Below are positions 48,972-57,116 of a stretch of 64,000 nt of DNA, one piece after another. Under the pieces are notes generated by a model, which did no database searches, was not told the origin of the DNA, and was given only the letters and a program-made list of their open reading frames with translations. The stretch is taken from assembly GCF_003049725.1 (NCBI RefSeq), contig NZ_QAGM01000010.1, positions 1 through 64,000 of the forward strand, written 5' to 3'. The DNA comes from Oceanimonas marisflavi. Lineage in GTDB: Bacteria; Pseudomonadota; Gammaproteobacteria; Enterobacterales; Aeromonadaceae. The translations under genes and the position numbers were made by a program. Numbering within the stretch: the stretch's first letter is position 1; every line of letters begins with the position of its first letter.

Positions 48972-49952
48972 TCAGATCGCCGTCAGCTGCAGGGCTTGCG
49001 GTTCGGCCAGCTCCTGATCGAAGCAGCGCTGATAGTATTCGGCCACCAGCGGACGCTCGGCCTCGTCGCATTTGTTGAGAAACGACAGCCGGAATGCCAG
49101 CGCGGTATCGTTGAAGATCTCGGTGTTTTCGGCCCAGGCGATCAGGGTGCGGGGCGACATCAGGGTGGACAGATCCCCGGCGGCAAAGCCGGCCCGGGTG
49201 AGCTCGGCCACCGCCACCATCTGGCTTATCAGTTCATGGCCGCGGGCATCGTTGTAGCGGGCTACTTTGCCCTGAATGATGCTGATTTCGTCTTCCCGGG
49301 GCAGGTAGTCGAGCTTGGCGACTATGTTCCAGCGATCCATCTGGGCCTGGTTGATCTGCTGGGTACCGTGATACAGGCCGGTGACATTGCCAAGCCCCAC
49401 GGTGTTGGCGGTGGCGAACAGCCGGAAATGCGGGTTGGGCGTGATCACCTGGTTCTGATCGAGCAGGGTGAACTTGCCGTCCTGCTCCAGAATGCGCTGA
49501 ATAACGAACATCACGTCCGGGCGGCCGGCGTCGAACTCGTCAAAGATCAGCGCCACCGGCCGGCGCAGGGCCCAGGGCACTATGCCTTCCTGAAAGCGGG
49601 TGATCTGCTTGCCTTCCTCCAGCACGATTGTGTCCTTGCCCACCAGATCCAGGCGGCTGATGTGGCCGTCCAGGTTGACCCGCACACAGGGCCAGTTGAG
49701 GCGGGCGGCCACCTGCTCGATATGGGTGGACTTGCCGGTGCCGTGCAGGCCCTGCAGCAGTACCCGGCGGTTGCGGGTAAAGCCGGCCAGAATGGCCAGG
49801 GTCACGTCCGGGTTGAAACAGTAGTTGGGATCGATATCGGGTACGTGCTCGTCCCTGTGCTCGAAAACCGGCACCTGCATGTCCACGTCGAGGTTGAACA
49901 GCTCGCGCACCGGGCGCAACTGGCTGGGATGGTCGTGAAGAAGATCGGTCAT
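48972..49952 (-). CDS. cobS: Cobaltochelatase subunit CobS (AAA+ ATPase)
   Basis: A 326-residue MoxR-group AAA+ ATPase. The CobS-type N-terminus VRELFNLDVDMQVPVFEHRDEHVPDIDP precedes Walker A (LQGLHGTGKSTHIEQVA) and Walker B (VALIFDEFDAGRPDV), with a sensor region in FRLFATANTVGLGNVTGLYHGTQQIN. Similarity to CobS of aerobic B12 pathways extends over the whole length. The ATG at 49952 has GAGGCC upstream; a longer reading from 50000 is less likely. Confidence 0.9.
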   Translation of the reverse strand: MTDLLHDHPSQLRPVRELFNLDVDMQVPVFEHRDEHVPDIDPNYCFNPDVTLAILAGFTRNRRVLLQGLHGTGKSTHIEQVAARLNWPCVRVNLDGHISRLDLVGKDTIVLEEGKQITRFQEGIVPWALRRPVALIFDEFDAGRPDVMFVIQRILEQDGKFTLLDQNQVITPNPHFRLFATANTVGLGNVTGLYHGTQQINQAQMDRWNIVAKLDYLPREDEISIIQGKVARYNDARGHELISQMVAVAELTRAGFAAGDLSTLMSPRTLIAWAENTEIFNDTALAFRLSFLNKCDEAERPLVAEYYQRCFDQELAEPQALQLTAI

Positions 49953-50066
49953 GGCACTGGCCTCACTGGCAACGGCTGAAAGTAAAAAAAGTGTTAACAC
50001 ACTCTAACCCTCACCCCTGCCCTGAACAGGGCCAGTTAGGCGCCGGCCATATGGCCAGTACGCCCC

Positions 50067-51848
50067 TCAGTCTTCCTGCTTTACGTCCAGTTGCTGGCCC
50101 GGCGGCCGAATATGGCACTCCCTGAAAATGCGTGCGGTGCAGGTGCGGCACACCTCGGCATCCAGCTGATCATAAATACGGTGAATGGCCTGCCCCTTGT
50201 TGATAAACACATGGTCCCGGCGAATTTCGTCGAGGCGGTTGTTGCGCAGCAGAAAGCGCAACACGCCTTCCCGCAGGTTGCACAGATACAGATCGCCGCC
50301 CAGCTCGCGCCGGCGTTCGGCCTCCTGCACCAGCATGTCGGCACCCACCATGTCGACGAAGTTGATGCCGTTGCCCACGATCAGCAACCGGGGCTCACGA
50401 ATGGCCTGCAGGTATTCCTGCACATGGTTGACCGCGCCAAAGAACAGGGATCCCTCAATGCGGATCACTCGAAGCTGGGGGCAGTAGGGCAGGCGGCGGC
50501 GCTCGGCATTGACGAAAAACGGGTGCTTGCTGTCCGGGTCGGGCAATATCGACACCACCCGGGGGGTGGAAGTGCGCTTGAGGTAGAACACCAGCGACAG
50601 TATCACCCCGGTATAGATGGCGAACTCCAGCTCCACCAGCAGGGTGGCGGCAAAGGTGGCGGTGAGCACGGTGGCCTCGGAGCGGGCGGCGCGAATAATC
50701 AGCCTGATATGACGAAAGTCGATCAGGTTCCAGGCCACCACCAGCAGCAGGCCGGCCATGGCCGGGCGGGGCAGCCAGGTGGTGATGCCGGGGGCCAGCA
50801 GGATGATCAGCAGCAAAAAGCCGGAGGCGAAGATGGCCGCCATGGGGGTGCGGGCCCCGGAGGTATAGTTGATGCCCGAGCGGGTAAAGGAGCCCGACGA
50901 GGCATAGCAGGAGAAAAAGGCGCCCACTATGTTCGACAGCCCCTGGCCGATGAACTCCTGATTGTCGTCCAGACGCTGATGGGAGCGGCTGGCAATGGCC
51001 CGGGAGATGGCGGCGGCTTCCACCAGCCCCAGCAGGCTGATGGCCAGGGCCCCCGGCGCCAGGGCGCTGATGCTGGCCAGGCTGAAGTCGGGCAGGCTGA
51101 GGGGGGGCAGGCCGGCGGGAATGGCGCCCACCAGGGCAATATGCTCATGAGCGGGGTCAAGCAACACCGCCAGGCCACTGGCCAGGGCCAGGGCGATCAG
51201 CATGTTGGGCCAGCGCGGCCGCCAGCGCTTGATGCCCACACAGGCGGCCACGGTAAACAACGCCACCGACAGGCTGTAATAGTCCACCTCTTTCAGATGG
51301 TGCAGCAGCTCCCACCAGGTGCCGGTGACACTGCCGTTATTGTCGACGGTAATACCCAGCAGGGTGGGCATCTGGCTGGAGGCGATGACCACGGCGGCAC
51401 CGGCGGTAAAGCCGATCACCACCGACTGGGACACAAAATTGACCAGCACCCCGAGCCGGGCCAGGGCCAGCACCAGCTGAAACACCCCCTTCATCAACGT
51501 CAGGGTCAGCGCCAGGGCGATAAAGGTGGCGGTGCCGGGCTCGGCCAGCGGACTCACCGAGGTGAACACCACCACCGACATGGCGGCGGTAGGGCCGGAG
51601 ATCAGGTGCCAGGAGGAGCCAAACAGGGCGGCGATCACCGCGGGAATAATGGCGGCATAGAGGCCGTATTCCGGTGGCAGGCCGGCGATCAGGGCATAGG
51701 CCACCCCCTGGGGCAGCACCACAATGGCGTTGGTCAGACCGGACTGGGCATCGGCCCGCAGGCTGGCGCCATTGACCATGGGCCACCAGCCGAGAAAGGG
51801 CAGCAGGCGCTGCCAGCGTGAAGCCTGGCCGGCTTTCGGCTCGGGCAT
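50067..51848 (-). CDS. SulP family anion transporter with STAS domain
   Basis: A 593-residue SulP/SLC26 transporter: a membrane core of about 12-14 segments (GLTNAIVVLPQGVAYALIAGLPPEYGLYAAIIPAVIAALFGSS; ISGPTAAMS) and a C-terminal cytosolic STAS domain (about 430-540). The tail has a cysteine pair plus a third cysteine (EVCRTCTARIFRECHI). Possible substrates are sulfate, bicarbonate or dicarboxylates. Sulfate is attractive next to a taurine cluster but unproven. The ATG at 51848 has GGGAGGA upstream. Confidence 0.88.
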   Translation of the reverse strand: MPEPKAGQASRWQRLLPFLGWWPMVNGASLRADAQSGLTNAIVVLPQGVAYALIAGLPPEYGLYAAIIPAVIAALFGSSWHLISGPTAAMSVVVFTSVSPLAEPGTATFIALALTLTLMKGVFQLVLALARLGVLVNFVSQSVVIGFTAGAAVVIASSQMPTLLGITVDNNGSVTGTWWELLHHLKEVDYYSLSVALFTVAACVGIKRWRPRWPNMLIALALASGLAVLLDPAHEHIALVGAIPAGLPPLSLPDFSLASISALAPGALAISLLGLVEAAAISRAIASRSHQRLDDNQEFIGQGLSNIVGAFFSCYASSGSFTRSGINYTSGARTPMAAIFASGFLLLIILLAPGITTWLPRPAMAGLLLVVAWNLIDFRHIRLIIRAARSEATVLTATFAATLLVELEFAIYTGVILSLVFYLKRTSTPRVVSILPDPDSKHPFFVNAERRRLPYCPQLRVIRIEGSLFFGAVNHVQEYLQAIREPRLLIVGNGINFVDMVGADMLVQEAERRRELGGDLYLCNLREGVLRFLLRNNRLDEIRRDHVFINKGQAIHRIYDQLDAEVCRTCTARIFRECHIRPPGQQLDVKQED

Positions 51849-52015
51849 GGGAATCCTCCCTGGTTCCATTCAGCATGAAGAACTGGCCGTTGCCGGCCGG
51901 TTAACAAAACAATAACGTCGGCGAAAAGTGTGATGTCGAGTGTCACCATTGCATTGAGTATACCAGCCGATATCGTCCATGAGGGCGTGGTGAGTCCGGC
52001 ACAAGGAGCCGTGTG

Positions 52016-53341
52016 ATGACCTTTGTTTCCTTTGATCCCAGTTCGGGCCGTGTGCTGGCCCATCATGCCTGCCTGAGCGACGGCAGTCTGGAGCAACAGC
52101 TGTGCCTGGCTCATCAGGCCGCACAGCAGTGGCAGCAGGAGTCACCCGCCGAACGGGCGGCGCTGCTGTACCGGCTGGCATCGGCACTGTCGGCGCAACG
52201 GGAGCGTCTGGCCCGGGAGCTGTGCCTGGAAACCGGTACCCTGCTGGCGGACTGCCTGCGGGAAGTGGAGCGCTGTGCCGAGGAGTGCGCCTATTTCGCC
52301 GCCAACGGCCAGGCCATGCTGCCCTCGGCCCGCAGCCAGGTCAGCCAGCGGCCGCTGGGACTGATGCTGGCGCTGACCGCCGGTCCGGCTCCCCTGTGGC
52401 AATGCTTCCGCTTGCTGGTGCCGGCACTGATGGCCGGTAACGGCATGTTATTGAAACCGGCAGAGCATCTTTCCCGTTTTATCGGACTGCTGGAGCGGCT
52501 GCTGGCCGCTGCCGAGGTACCGGAAGGCCTGGTGCTGCCACTGCGAATCTCCAAGGAGCAGGTGGCCGGCCTGGTGGCGGATCCACGTATTGGCGGACTG
52601 GCCTACAGTGGCGAGCACAAGGGCGGCGCCGCCATGGCTGCCCTGGCCGGCGAGCACCTCAAGCCGCTGATCCTGGAGCTGGCCGAGGCGAGTCTGCAGT
52701 TGATCCTGGACGATGCCGAGCTGGAGCCGGCGGTGGAATCGGTACTGAACAGCTGCTTCCGTTACCGGAGCAGCTGGCGCCAGAGTGAGGGAGGGGTGCT
52801 GATCACTCCCGGGCTGGCAGAGCCGTTTCTGGAGCAGCTGACCGCCAGACTGGCGACACTCAGACCCGGCCGGCCCGACGACAGCGAAGCAGAGCTGGGC
52901 CCGCTGGCCAAAAGTGGCCAGCGGGAATGGCTGGAGCGCCAGCTGCGCGAGGCAGAGCGCCGGGGAGGCCGTATTCGCTGCGGCGGCTATTTGCCCGATG
53001 AAGACGGCTGGTTTTATCCACCGACCCTGATCGAGGGCAGCGAGCCGGCCATGACGCTGTTTCCCGCCTGGCCTGCCGGACCCGTGAGCGGGGTGCTGCG
53101 CGTGCTGGACGACAACGCAATGCTGGCCCTGTGCCGGCAGTTGTCCCCGGACGGCGTGGCCTCCATCTGGACCCGGGATCTGGCCCGGGGCGAGCGGCTG
53201 GCCCGGGCCCTGCCCTTTGATCTGTGCCGGATCAACCCGGATCCCTATCAGCAGCGGCACTGGCCACCTCGCTCCGAGCCGGCCCAGCGACGGGCCCTGA
53301 AAGACTTTTGCCGGGCCAAAACGGTATTGGTCTCGGCCTGA
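52016..53341 (+). CDS. Aldehyde dehydrogenase-like protein lacking the catalytic cysteine
   Basis: A 441-residue protein of the ALDH superfamily, shorter than the usual 480-500. Recognisable parts are an N-terminal coenzyme domain (SPAERAALLYRLASALSAQRERLARELCLETG; LLVPALMAGNGMLLKPAEHLSRF) and the LELGG-type region, here LELAEASLQL. Where active enzymes have FxxxGQxC, this protein reads FRYRSSWR, so the nucleophilic Cys is Arg and the GQ is lost; the C-terminal part is also reduced. It is probably inactive as a dehydrogenase or has another role. Its spacing and layout resemble AstD more than other branches. AAGGAG lies 7 bases before the ATG at 52016. Confidence 0.8.
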   Translation: MTFVSFDPSSGRVLAHHACLSDGSLEQQLCLAHQAAQQWQQESPAERAALLYRLASALSAQRERLARELCLETGTLLADCLREVERCAEECAYFAANGQAMLPSARSQVSQRPLGLMLALTAGPAPLWQCFRLLVPALMAGNGMLLKPAEHLSRFIGLLERLLAAAEVPEGLVLPLRISKEQVAGLVADPRIGGLAYSGEHKGGAAMAALAGEHLKPLILELAEASLQLILDDAELEPAVESVLNSCFRYRSSWRQSEGGVLITPGLAEPFLEQLTARLATLRPGRPDDSEAELGPLAKSGQREWLERQLREAERRGGRIRCGGYLPDEDGWFYPPTLIEGSEPAMTLFPAWPAGPVSGVLRVLDDNAMLALCRQLSPDGVASIWTRDLARGERLARALPFDLCRINPDPYQQRHWPPRSEPAQRRALKDFCRAKTVLVSA

Positions 53342-53532
53342 TCCGGGCCGGCTGGCGCCACCGGCAAAAGCAAACTGGCCCTGTTCATTTTTACCGCGCC
53401 GGGATAGAATTGGCGGCCTGTTGCTCGATCCGGCCGCCATGCCGGAGCTGCTCAAGGAAGAAAGTCAGAGGCAACAGTTGCTCCGCAAGAGTGCGGGGTT
53501 AAGTTGAATCATGAACTTCCGAGCGAGCAGCA

Positions 53533-53937
53533 ATGACCGAACAGTATCCGACCCTTACCCAGATGGGTATTACCTCCTTTGACAATATCAGCCGCTATCA
53601 GCTTCGCCGTGAAGGCCGGGCGGACGTGCTCAAGATTTATTACCACAGACCCAAGGGTTCGCTGTTGTCGCGCAGCAAGAAATTCACCTTTGCCCGCCCC
53701 AAATCACTGGGCCCGGTGGAGTTTCAGAAAACCGAACAATGGCACCAGCTGGAAGACACCAGCCCGGTGCTGCGCCAGGCGTTGCTGGAACTGCATCAGT
53801 TACTGGGCAGTGAAGTGCGCACCGATGAGACCACTGCCGACACCAAGCAGCAGTTGCTGGCGGATCTGGAGCACATGGAGCGGGTGATGCAGGACAAGCT
53901 GGACGAGCTGCGTCGCCAGATAGAAGCGCTGAAGTGA
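53533..53937 (+). CDS. DUF3461 family protein (copy 1)
   Basis: A 134-residue protein starting YPTLTQMGITSFDNISRYQLRREGRADVLKIYYHR, the hallmark of DUF3461, a small family known mainly from gammaproteobacteria with no assigned function. The C-terminal third (about 95-134) is heptad-like and probably a coiled coil. A paralogue lies about 550 bp downstream. It has a weak ribosome site (GAGCGAGC). Confidence 0.82.
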   Translation: MTEQYPTLTQMGITSFDNISRYQLRREGRADVLKIYYHRPKGSLLSRSKKFTFARPKSLGPVEFQKTEQWHQLEDTSPVLRQALLELHQLLGSEVRTDETTADTKQQLLADLEHMERVMQDKLDELRRQIEALK

Positions 53938-53949
53938 GCGGCGAAAATC

Positions 53950-54020
53950 GTCATTCCCGCGAAGGCGGGAATCTATAAATCCATTCACTTGTCATGGACC
54001 CCCGCCTGCGCGGGGGTGAC
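53950..54020. repeat. Hairpin repeat with GTCAT/GTGAC ends
   Basis: TTCCCGC-GAAG-GCGGGAA and CCCCCGC-CTG-CGCGGGG hairpins are arranged head to head between GTCAT and GTGAC ends. This looks like a REPIN or small non-autonomous element of the GTCATTCCCGCGAAGGCGGG class. Confidence 0.65.
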
Positions 54021-54033
54021 AAATTATATGGGA

Positions 54034-54282
54034 TCAGGCCTGAGCCGCCTGCTGCTGGCGCAGCATGGATTCCGCCATTTTCTTGCCAAACAGCTCCATC
54101 ACAGCGTCTTCGTCGTCGCTGGCTTCCTGCAGGGCCGCCACCATGGCTTCCAGGGTGGGCTGGGTCTTTTCCACCAGCTGCTGAACATACTGCTCCGCGC
54201 TGACGCGGGTCAGGGCCTCGTATTCTTCAAACAGTGCCGCGAGCTCCGGGCTCAGTTCCAGGGTAAGAGAATTTGCTGCCAT
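54034..54282 (-). CDS. Small ribbon-helix-helix-like hypothetical protein
   Basis: An 82-residue acidic protein. Its start SLTLELSPELAALFEEYEALTRVSAEQYVQQLVEKT has the beta-strand plus two-helix spacing of ribbon-helix-helix DNA-binding proteins, and the C-terminal half is helical (ALQEASDDEDAVMELFGKKMAESMLRQQQ). I cannot assign it to a named family. No toxin-like partner is adjacent. AAGGAG precedes the ATG at 54282. It lies between the two DUF3461 genes on the opposite strand. Confidence 0.65.
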   Translation of the reverse strand: MAANSLTLELSPELAALFEEYEALTRVSAEQYVQQLVEKTQPTLEAMVAALQEASDDEDAVMELFGKKMAESMLRQQQAAQA

Positions 54283-54490
54283 GACGGCTCCTTGTCTTGT
54301 TGTAATGATCACAGGTAGTGGTTCCCACTCTAGAAGTGCTCCAGCCCCGGCATTAGCACCAGCCGGCGGCATTCAATAGGGCCAGCTGGTCTTATGTGTT
54401 ACTTTTAACTGGCTCTAACACTGGTATATATAATTCGCTAGCCTTCGGTTAATATAATGTAAATGAATTGTTCGCAAACCGGAGGTTGTT

Positions 54491-54829
54491 ATGAGTCAGA
54501 CTTATCCCACGCTCACCGCCATGGGCATTGAGGACACCGACTGTATCAGCCGTTTTCGCCTGCGTGATGCCGAACAGCACAAGGAGCTGAAGATCTGGTT
54601 TGAGCGCGATGCCGGCTCCTGCCAGCCCGCGAGTCTTAAATTCAGCTTTCCTCTGGCGATTGATCGGGAGCAGGCCCGGACCCTGGATGCCGCCATCGAG
54701 GAGCTGGAGCAACTGCTGGGCCGGGAAAGCTCCCGGGAGCGGCTGCTGCTGGAGCTGGGCCGGTTTGAACAGGTGATGAACGACAAGATGACCGAGCTGC
54801 GCCAGCGCATGAGCCGGCTGGCGGGGTGA
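54491..54829 (+). CDS. DUF3461 family protein (copy 2)
   Basis: A 112-residue paralogue of the protein encoded at 53533. It begins YPTLTAMGIEDTDCISRFRLRDAEQHKELKIWFERD and has the same C-terminal helical segment (LGRFEQVMNDKMTELRQRMSRL). It is 22 residues shorter because of a shorter middle. CGGAGG precedes the ATG. Its upstream region is AT-rich, unlike that of copy 1. Confidence 0.82.
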   Translation: MSQTYPTLTAMGIEDTDCISRFRLRDAEQHKELKIWFERDAGSCQPASLKFSFPLAIDREQARTLDAAIEELEQLLGRESSRERLLLELGRFEQVMNDKMTELRQRMSRLAG

Positions 54830-54837
54830 GCTTCTCT

Positions 54838-54905
54838 GTCATTCCGGCGAAAGCCGGAATCTTTTCAAGGCAGGCAGCAAGATACCGGGTCAAGCCCGGC
54901 ATGAC
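54838..54905. repeat. Second hairpin repeat with GTCAT/ATGAC ends
   Basis: TTCCGGC-GAA-AGCCGGAA near the left end and CCGGGTCAAGCCCGG near the right end, with GTCAT and ATGAC as terminal inverted bases. It has the same layout as the element at 53950-54020 with a different stem sequence. Confidence 0.6.
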
Positions 54906-54918
54906 GGGACACCGCCAA

Positions 54919-54949
54919 CAAAAAAAGCCACCGCGAACGGTGGCTTTTT
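54919..54949 (-). terminator. Terminator of the purine permease gene
   Basis: The stem AAAAAGCCACCG/CGGTGGCTTTTT (GAA loop) lies 20 bases beyond the permease stop. Its A- and T-runs allow use from both strands. Confidence 0.9.
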
Positions 54950-54968
54950 GCGTTAAGGGGTTGTGCGC

Positions 54969-56312
54969 TTACATATAGATAAACTTGGCCACGAAGATGG
55001 CGCTCAGCACATAGACACCGATGGATACCTTGCTGGCCTGACCGGTGGCCACCTTGAGTACGGTATAGGCCACAAAGCCCATGGCAATGCCGTTGGCAAT
55101 GGAGAAGGTCAGCGGCATCATCAGTGCGGTCAGCGCCGCCGGGGCCATTTCGGTGTAGTCCTGCCAGTCGATATTGGCCAGGCTGCTCATCATGGCAAAG
55201 GCCACATAAATCAATGCGCCGGCGGTGGCGTAGGCGGGCACCATGCCGGCCAGTGGCGCCAGAAAGATGGACAGCAGAAACAGCGCGGCTATGGTCACGG
55301 CGGTGAGACCGGTGCGGCCGCCGGCAGCCACGCCGGCGGAGCTTTCCACATAGCTGGTGACCGGCGGGCAGCCCACGAAGGTGCCCAGCACCGATGAGGC
55401 ACTGTCGGCCTTGAGGGACTTTTTCAGGCCCTCGATGCTGCCGTCGGGGCGGCGCAGGTTGGCGCGCTCGGCCACGCCCATCAGGGTGCCGGCGGTGTCG
55501 AACATGTTCACGAACAAAAACGACAGGATCACGGTCACCATGGCCACATCCAGCGCACCCATGATGTCCAGTTTGAACAGGGTGGGAGTGAGGCTGGGCG
55601 GCGCGGCGAAAATGCCGTTGTATTCCACCAGGCCCATGCCCAGACCGATCAGGGTGGTGCCGAGCACGCCGATCAGCACGGCGCCGAATATTTTGCGGTG
55701 GGCCAGCACCGAAATAATCAGAAAACAGGCGGCGGCCAGCCAGGTATTGGGATTGGTAAAGTCCCCCAGGCTCACCAGGGTGGCGGGGTTGTCCACTACT
55801 ATGCCGGCGGTTTTCAGGCCAATCAGGCCCAGAAACAGGCCCACGCCCGCTGTCATGGCGTAGCGCAGAGACTGGGGAATGGCGTCGAGCACCCATTCCC
55901 GAATCTTCCAGAAACTCATGGCGGTAAAAATGATGCCGGACCAGAACACGGCCCCCAGGGCCACTTCCCAGCTGTAGCCCATTTCACCGACCACGGTAAA
56001 GGCAAAGAAGGCGTTCAGGCCCATGCCCGGCGCCAGCCCCACCGGCCAGTTGGCGTACAGCCCCATAAACAGGGTGGCCACGGCCGCACCAATACAGGTG
56101 GCCACGAACACGGCGCCCGCGTCCATGCCCGAGCTGGCCATGATGGTGGGGTTGACGAAAATAATGTAGGCCATGGTAATAAAGGTGGTCAGACCGGCCA
56201 CCAGCTCGGTTTTGACCGTGGTGCCATGGGCGCTGAGTTTGAACAGTCTGTCCAGAAATCCCGAAGACCTCGGGAGGGATTGAGAGGTTGGCTCGTGCTT
56301 GGCGTGTTCCAT
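54969..56312 (-). CDS. AzgA-type (NCS2) purine permease
   Basis: A 447-residue inner-membrane proton symporter of the AzgA branch (GhxP/AdeP-like) for hypoxanthine, guanine or adenine. Family features: ELVAGLTTFITMAYIIFVNP, LAPGMGLNAFFAFTVV, NMFDTAGTLMGVAERANL and GCPPVTSYVESSAGVAAGGRTGLTAV. It would supply substrates for guanine deaminase and xanthine dehydrogenase. It is followed on the same strand by nothing but a terminator and is preceded by uraH, so the two may be co-transcribed. Confidence 0.93.
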   Translation of the reverse strand: MEHAKHEPTSQSLPRSSGFLDRLFKLSAHGTTVKTELVAGLTTFITMAYIIFVNPTIMASSGMDAGAVFVATCIGAAVATLFMGLYANWPVGLAPGMGLNAFFAFTVVGEMGYSWEVALGAVFWSGIIFTAMSFWKIREWVLDAIPQSLRYAMTAGVGLFLGLIGLKTAGIVVDNPATLVSLGDFTNPNTWLAAACFLIISVLAHRKIFGAVLIGVLGTTLIGLGMGLVEYNGIFAAPPSLTPTLFKLDIMGALDVAMVTVILSFLFVNMFDTAGTLMGVAERANLRRPDGSIEGLKKSLKADSASSVLGTFVGCPPVTSYVESSAGVAAGGRTGLTAVTIAALFLLSIFLAPLAGMVPAYATAGALIYVAFAMMSSLANIDWQDYTEMAPAALTALMMPLTFSIANGIAMGFVAYTVLKVATGQASKVSIGVYVLSAIFVAKFIYM

Positions 56313-56402
56313 ACCGGAAGTCCTCGTGGGTAGTTTGCAGACTGCTCATGCCGCCGGTCGTTCCCTGAACCGGCGGCATGAGCAGGAGCCGTCTGCGCCC
56401 TT

Positions 56403-56756
56403 TTAGCTACCGCGGTAGGTAGAGTAGCTGTAGGGTGAGATCAGCAGGGGTACGTGATAGTGCTCTTCGCCTTCGGCAATACCAAAACGGATAACCACGT
56501 CATCCAGGAACGCCGGCTCGAGCAGTTCAATACCTTGTTTCTTGAAGTAAGGAGAGGTGTGGAATACCAGCTGGTATTTGCCGGATACGTAGTCGGCACC
56601 TTCCAGGATGGGCGCATCGGTACGGCCGTCGTGGTTGGTGTAAACGGTGTTGATCAGCGTGGTTTGCTCGCCGTCGACCTTGTACAGCTCAACCTTGATG
56701 TCGGAGCCGGGCAGGCCCTTGGCAGTATCGAGTACGTGAGTAGTCAGTCTTCCCAT
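56403..56756 (-). CDS. uraH: 5-hydroxyisourate hydrolase
   Basis: A 117-residue transthyretin-like enzyme that hydrolyses 5-hydroxyisourate, the product of urate oxidation, to OHCU. The catalytic blocks are HVLDTAKGLPG at the N-terminus and the C-terminal YRGS that marks the enzyme as opposed to transthyretin. No signal peptide is present, so it is cytosolic. The ATG at 56756 has AAGG 10 bases upstream. It diverges from puuE across a shared regulatory region. Confidence 0.94.
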   Translation of the reverse strand: MGRLTTHVLDTAKGLPGSDIKVELYKVDGEQTTLINTVYTNHDGRTDAPILEGADYVSGKYQLVFHTSPYFKKQGIELLEPAFLDDVVIRFGIAEGEEHYHVPLLISPYSYSTYRGS

Positions 56757-56758
56757 TT

Positions 56759-56929
56759 TCAAGTTACCTTGCGCATTACTGCGTCTTCAAAGTCCAAGGT
56801 ACTGCCGACGGAGTACGCCGGCAGAAGTGTTTTTACATCAAGATAACTGACGCGTCCACATCTCTTTAACATCAAGATATATTTTTGGCGCGCCAGTTCA
56901 CACTTTTCAATGTGGAGGTCTTGATTCAT
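56759..56929 (-). CDS. Candidate small ORF coupled to uraH
   Basis: A 56-codon ORF whose TGA ends two bases before the uraH ATG. The peptide (MNQDLHIEKCELARQKYILM at its start) is charged and helix-prone with two Cys. AAAGGA lies 13 bases upstream, rather far. Its codons (TTA, AGA, CTT, ACA) are unlike the neighbouring genes. It may be a translated leader affecting uraH, or simply chance. Confidence 0.3.
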   Translation of the reverse strand: MNQDLHIEKCELARQKYILMLKRCGRVSYLDVKTLLPAYSVGSTLDFEDAVMRKVT

Positions 56930-57021
56930 TGCCGATTGTCTTTCCTTTGGCGCCGCAAAGCAAGAATTCCGGACCGCTCCCGATACAAAAACTAAACCAG
57001 TCATTTACATAAGTTGATTTT

Positions 57022-57033
57022 ATTGTATACAAT
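57022..57033. promoter_or_regulatory. Perfect ATTGTATACAAT operator between uraH and puuE
   Basis: A 12-bp perfect palindrome in the 360-bp divergent spacer (56757-57116), fitting the TNGTNNACNA logic of GntR/FCD operators. A second inverted repeat TGACG-AC-CGTCA (57044-57055) follows. TATATA at 57085-57090 may be the puuE -10. Apart from the small ORF above, I see nothing else in the spacer. Confidence 0.6.
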
Positions 57034-57116
57034 GGGAAGATTGTGACGACCGTCAAACTCTCTCTTCCGGCTGTTCTCGGTCGGTATATAACCCGTTGTT
57101 TTTTAGGAGTTTTCCG

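Noticed and set aside
53950-54905. Hairpin repeats as ends of one composite transposon carrying the 54034 gene
   Set aside because: The two elements have different stem sequences and each has its own terminal GTCAT/(A/G)TGAC pair, so they are separate elements.
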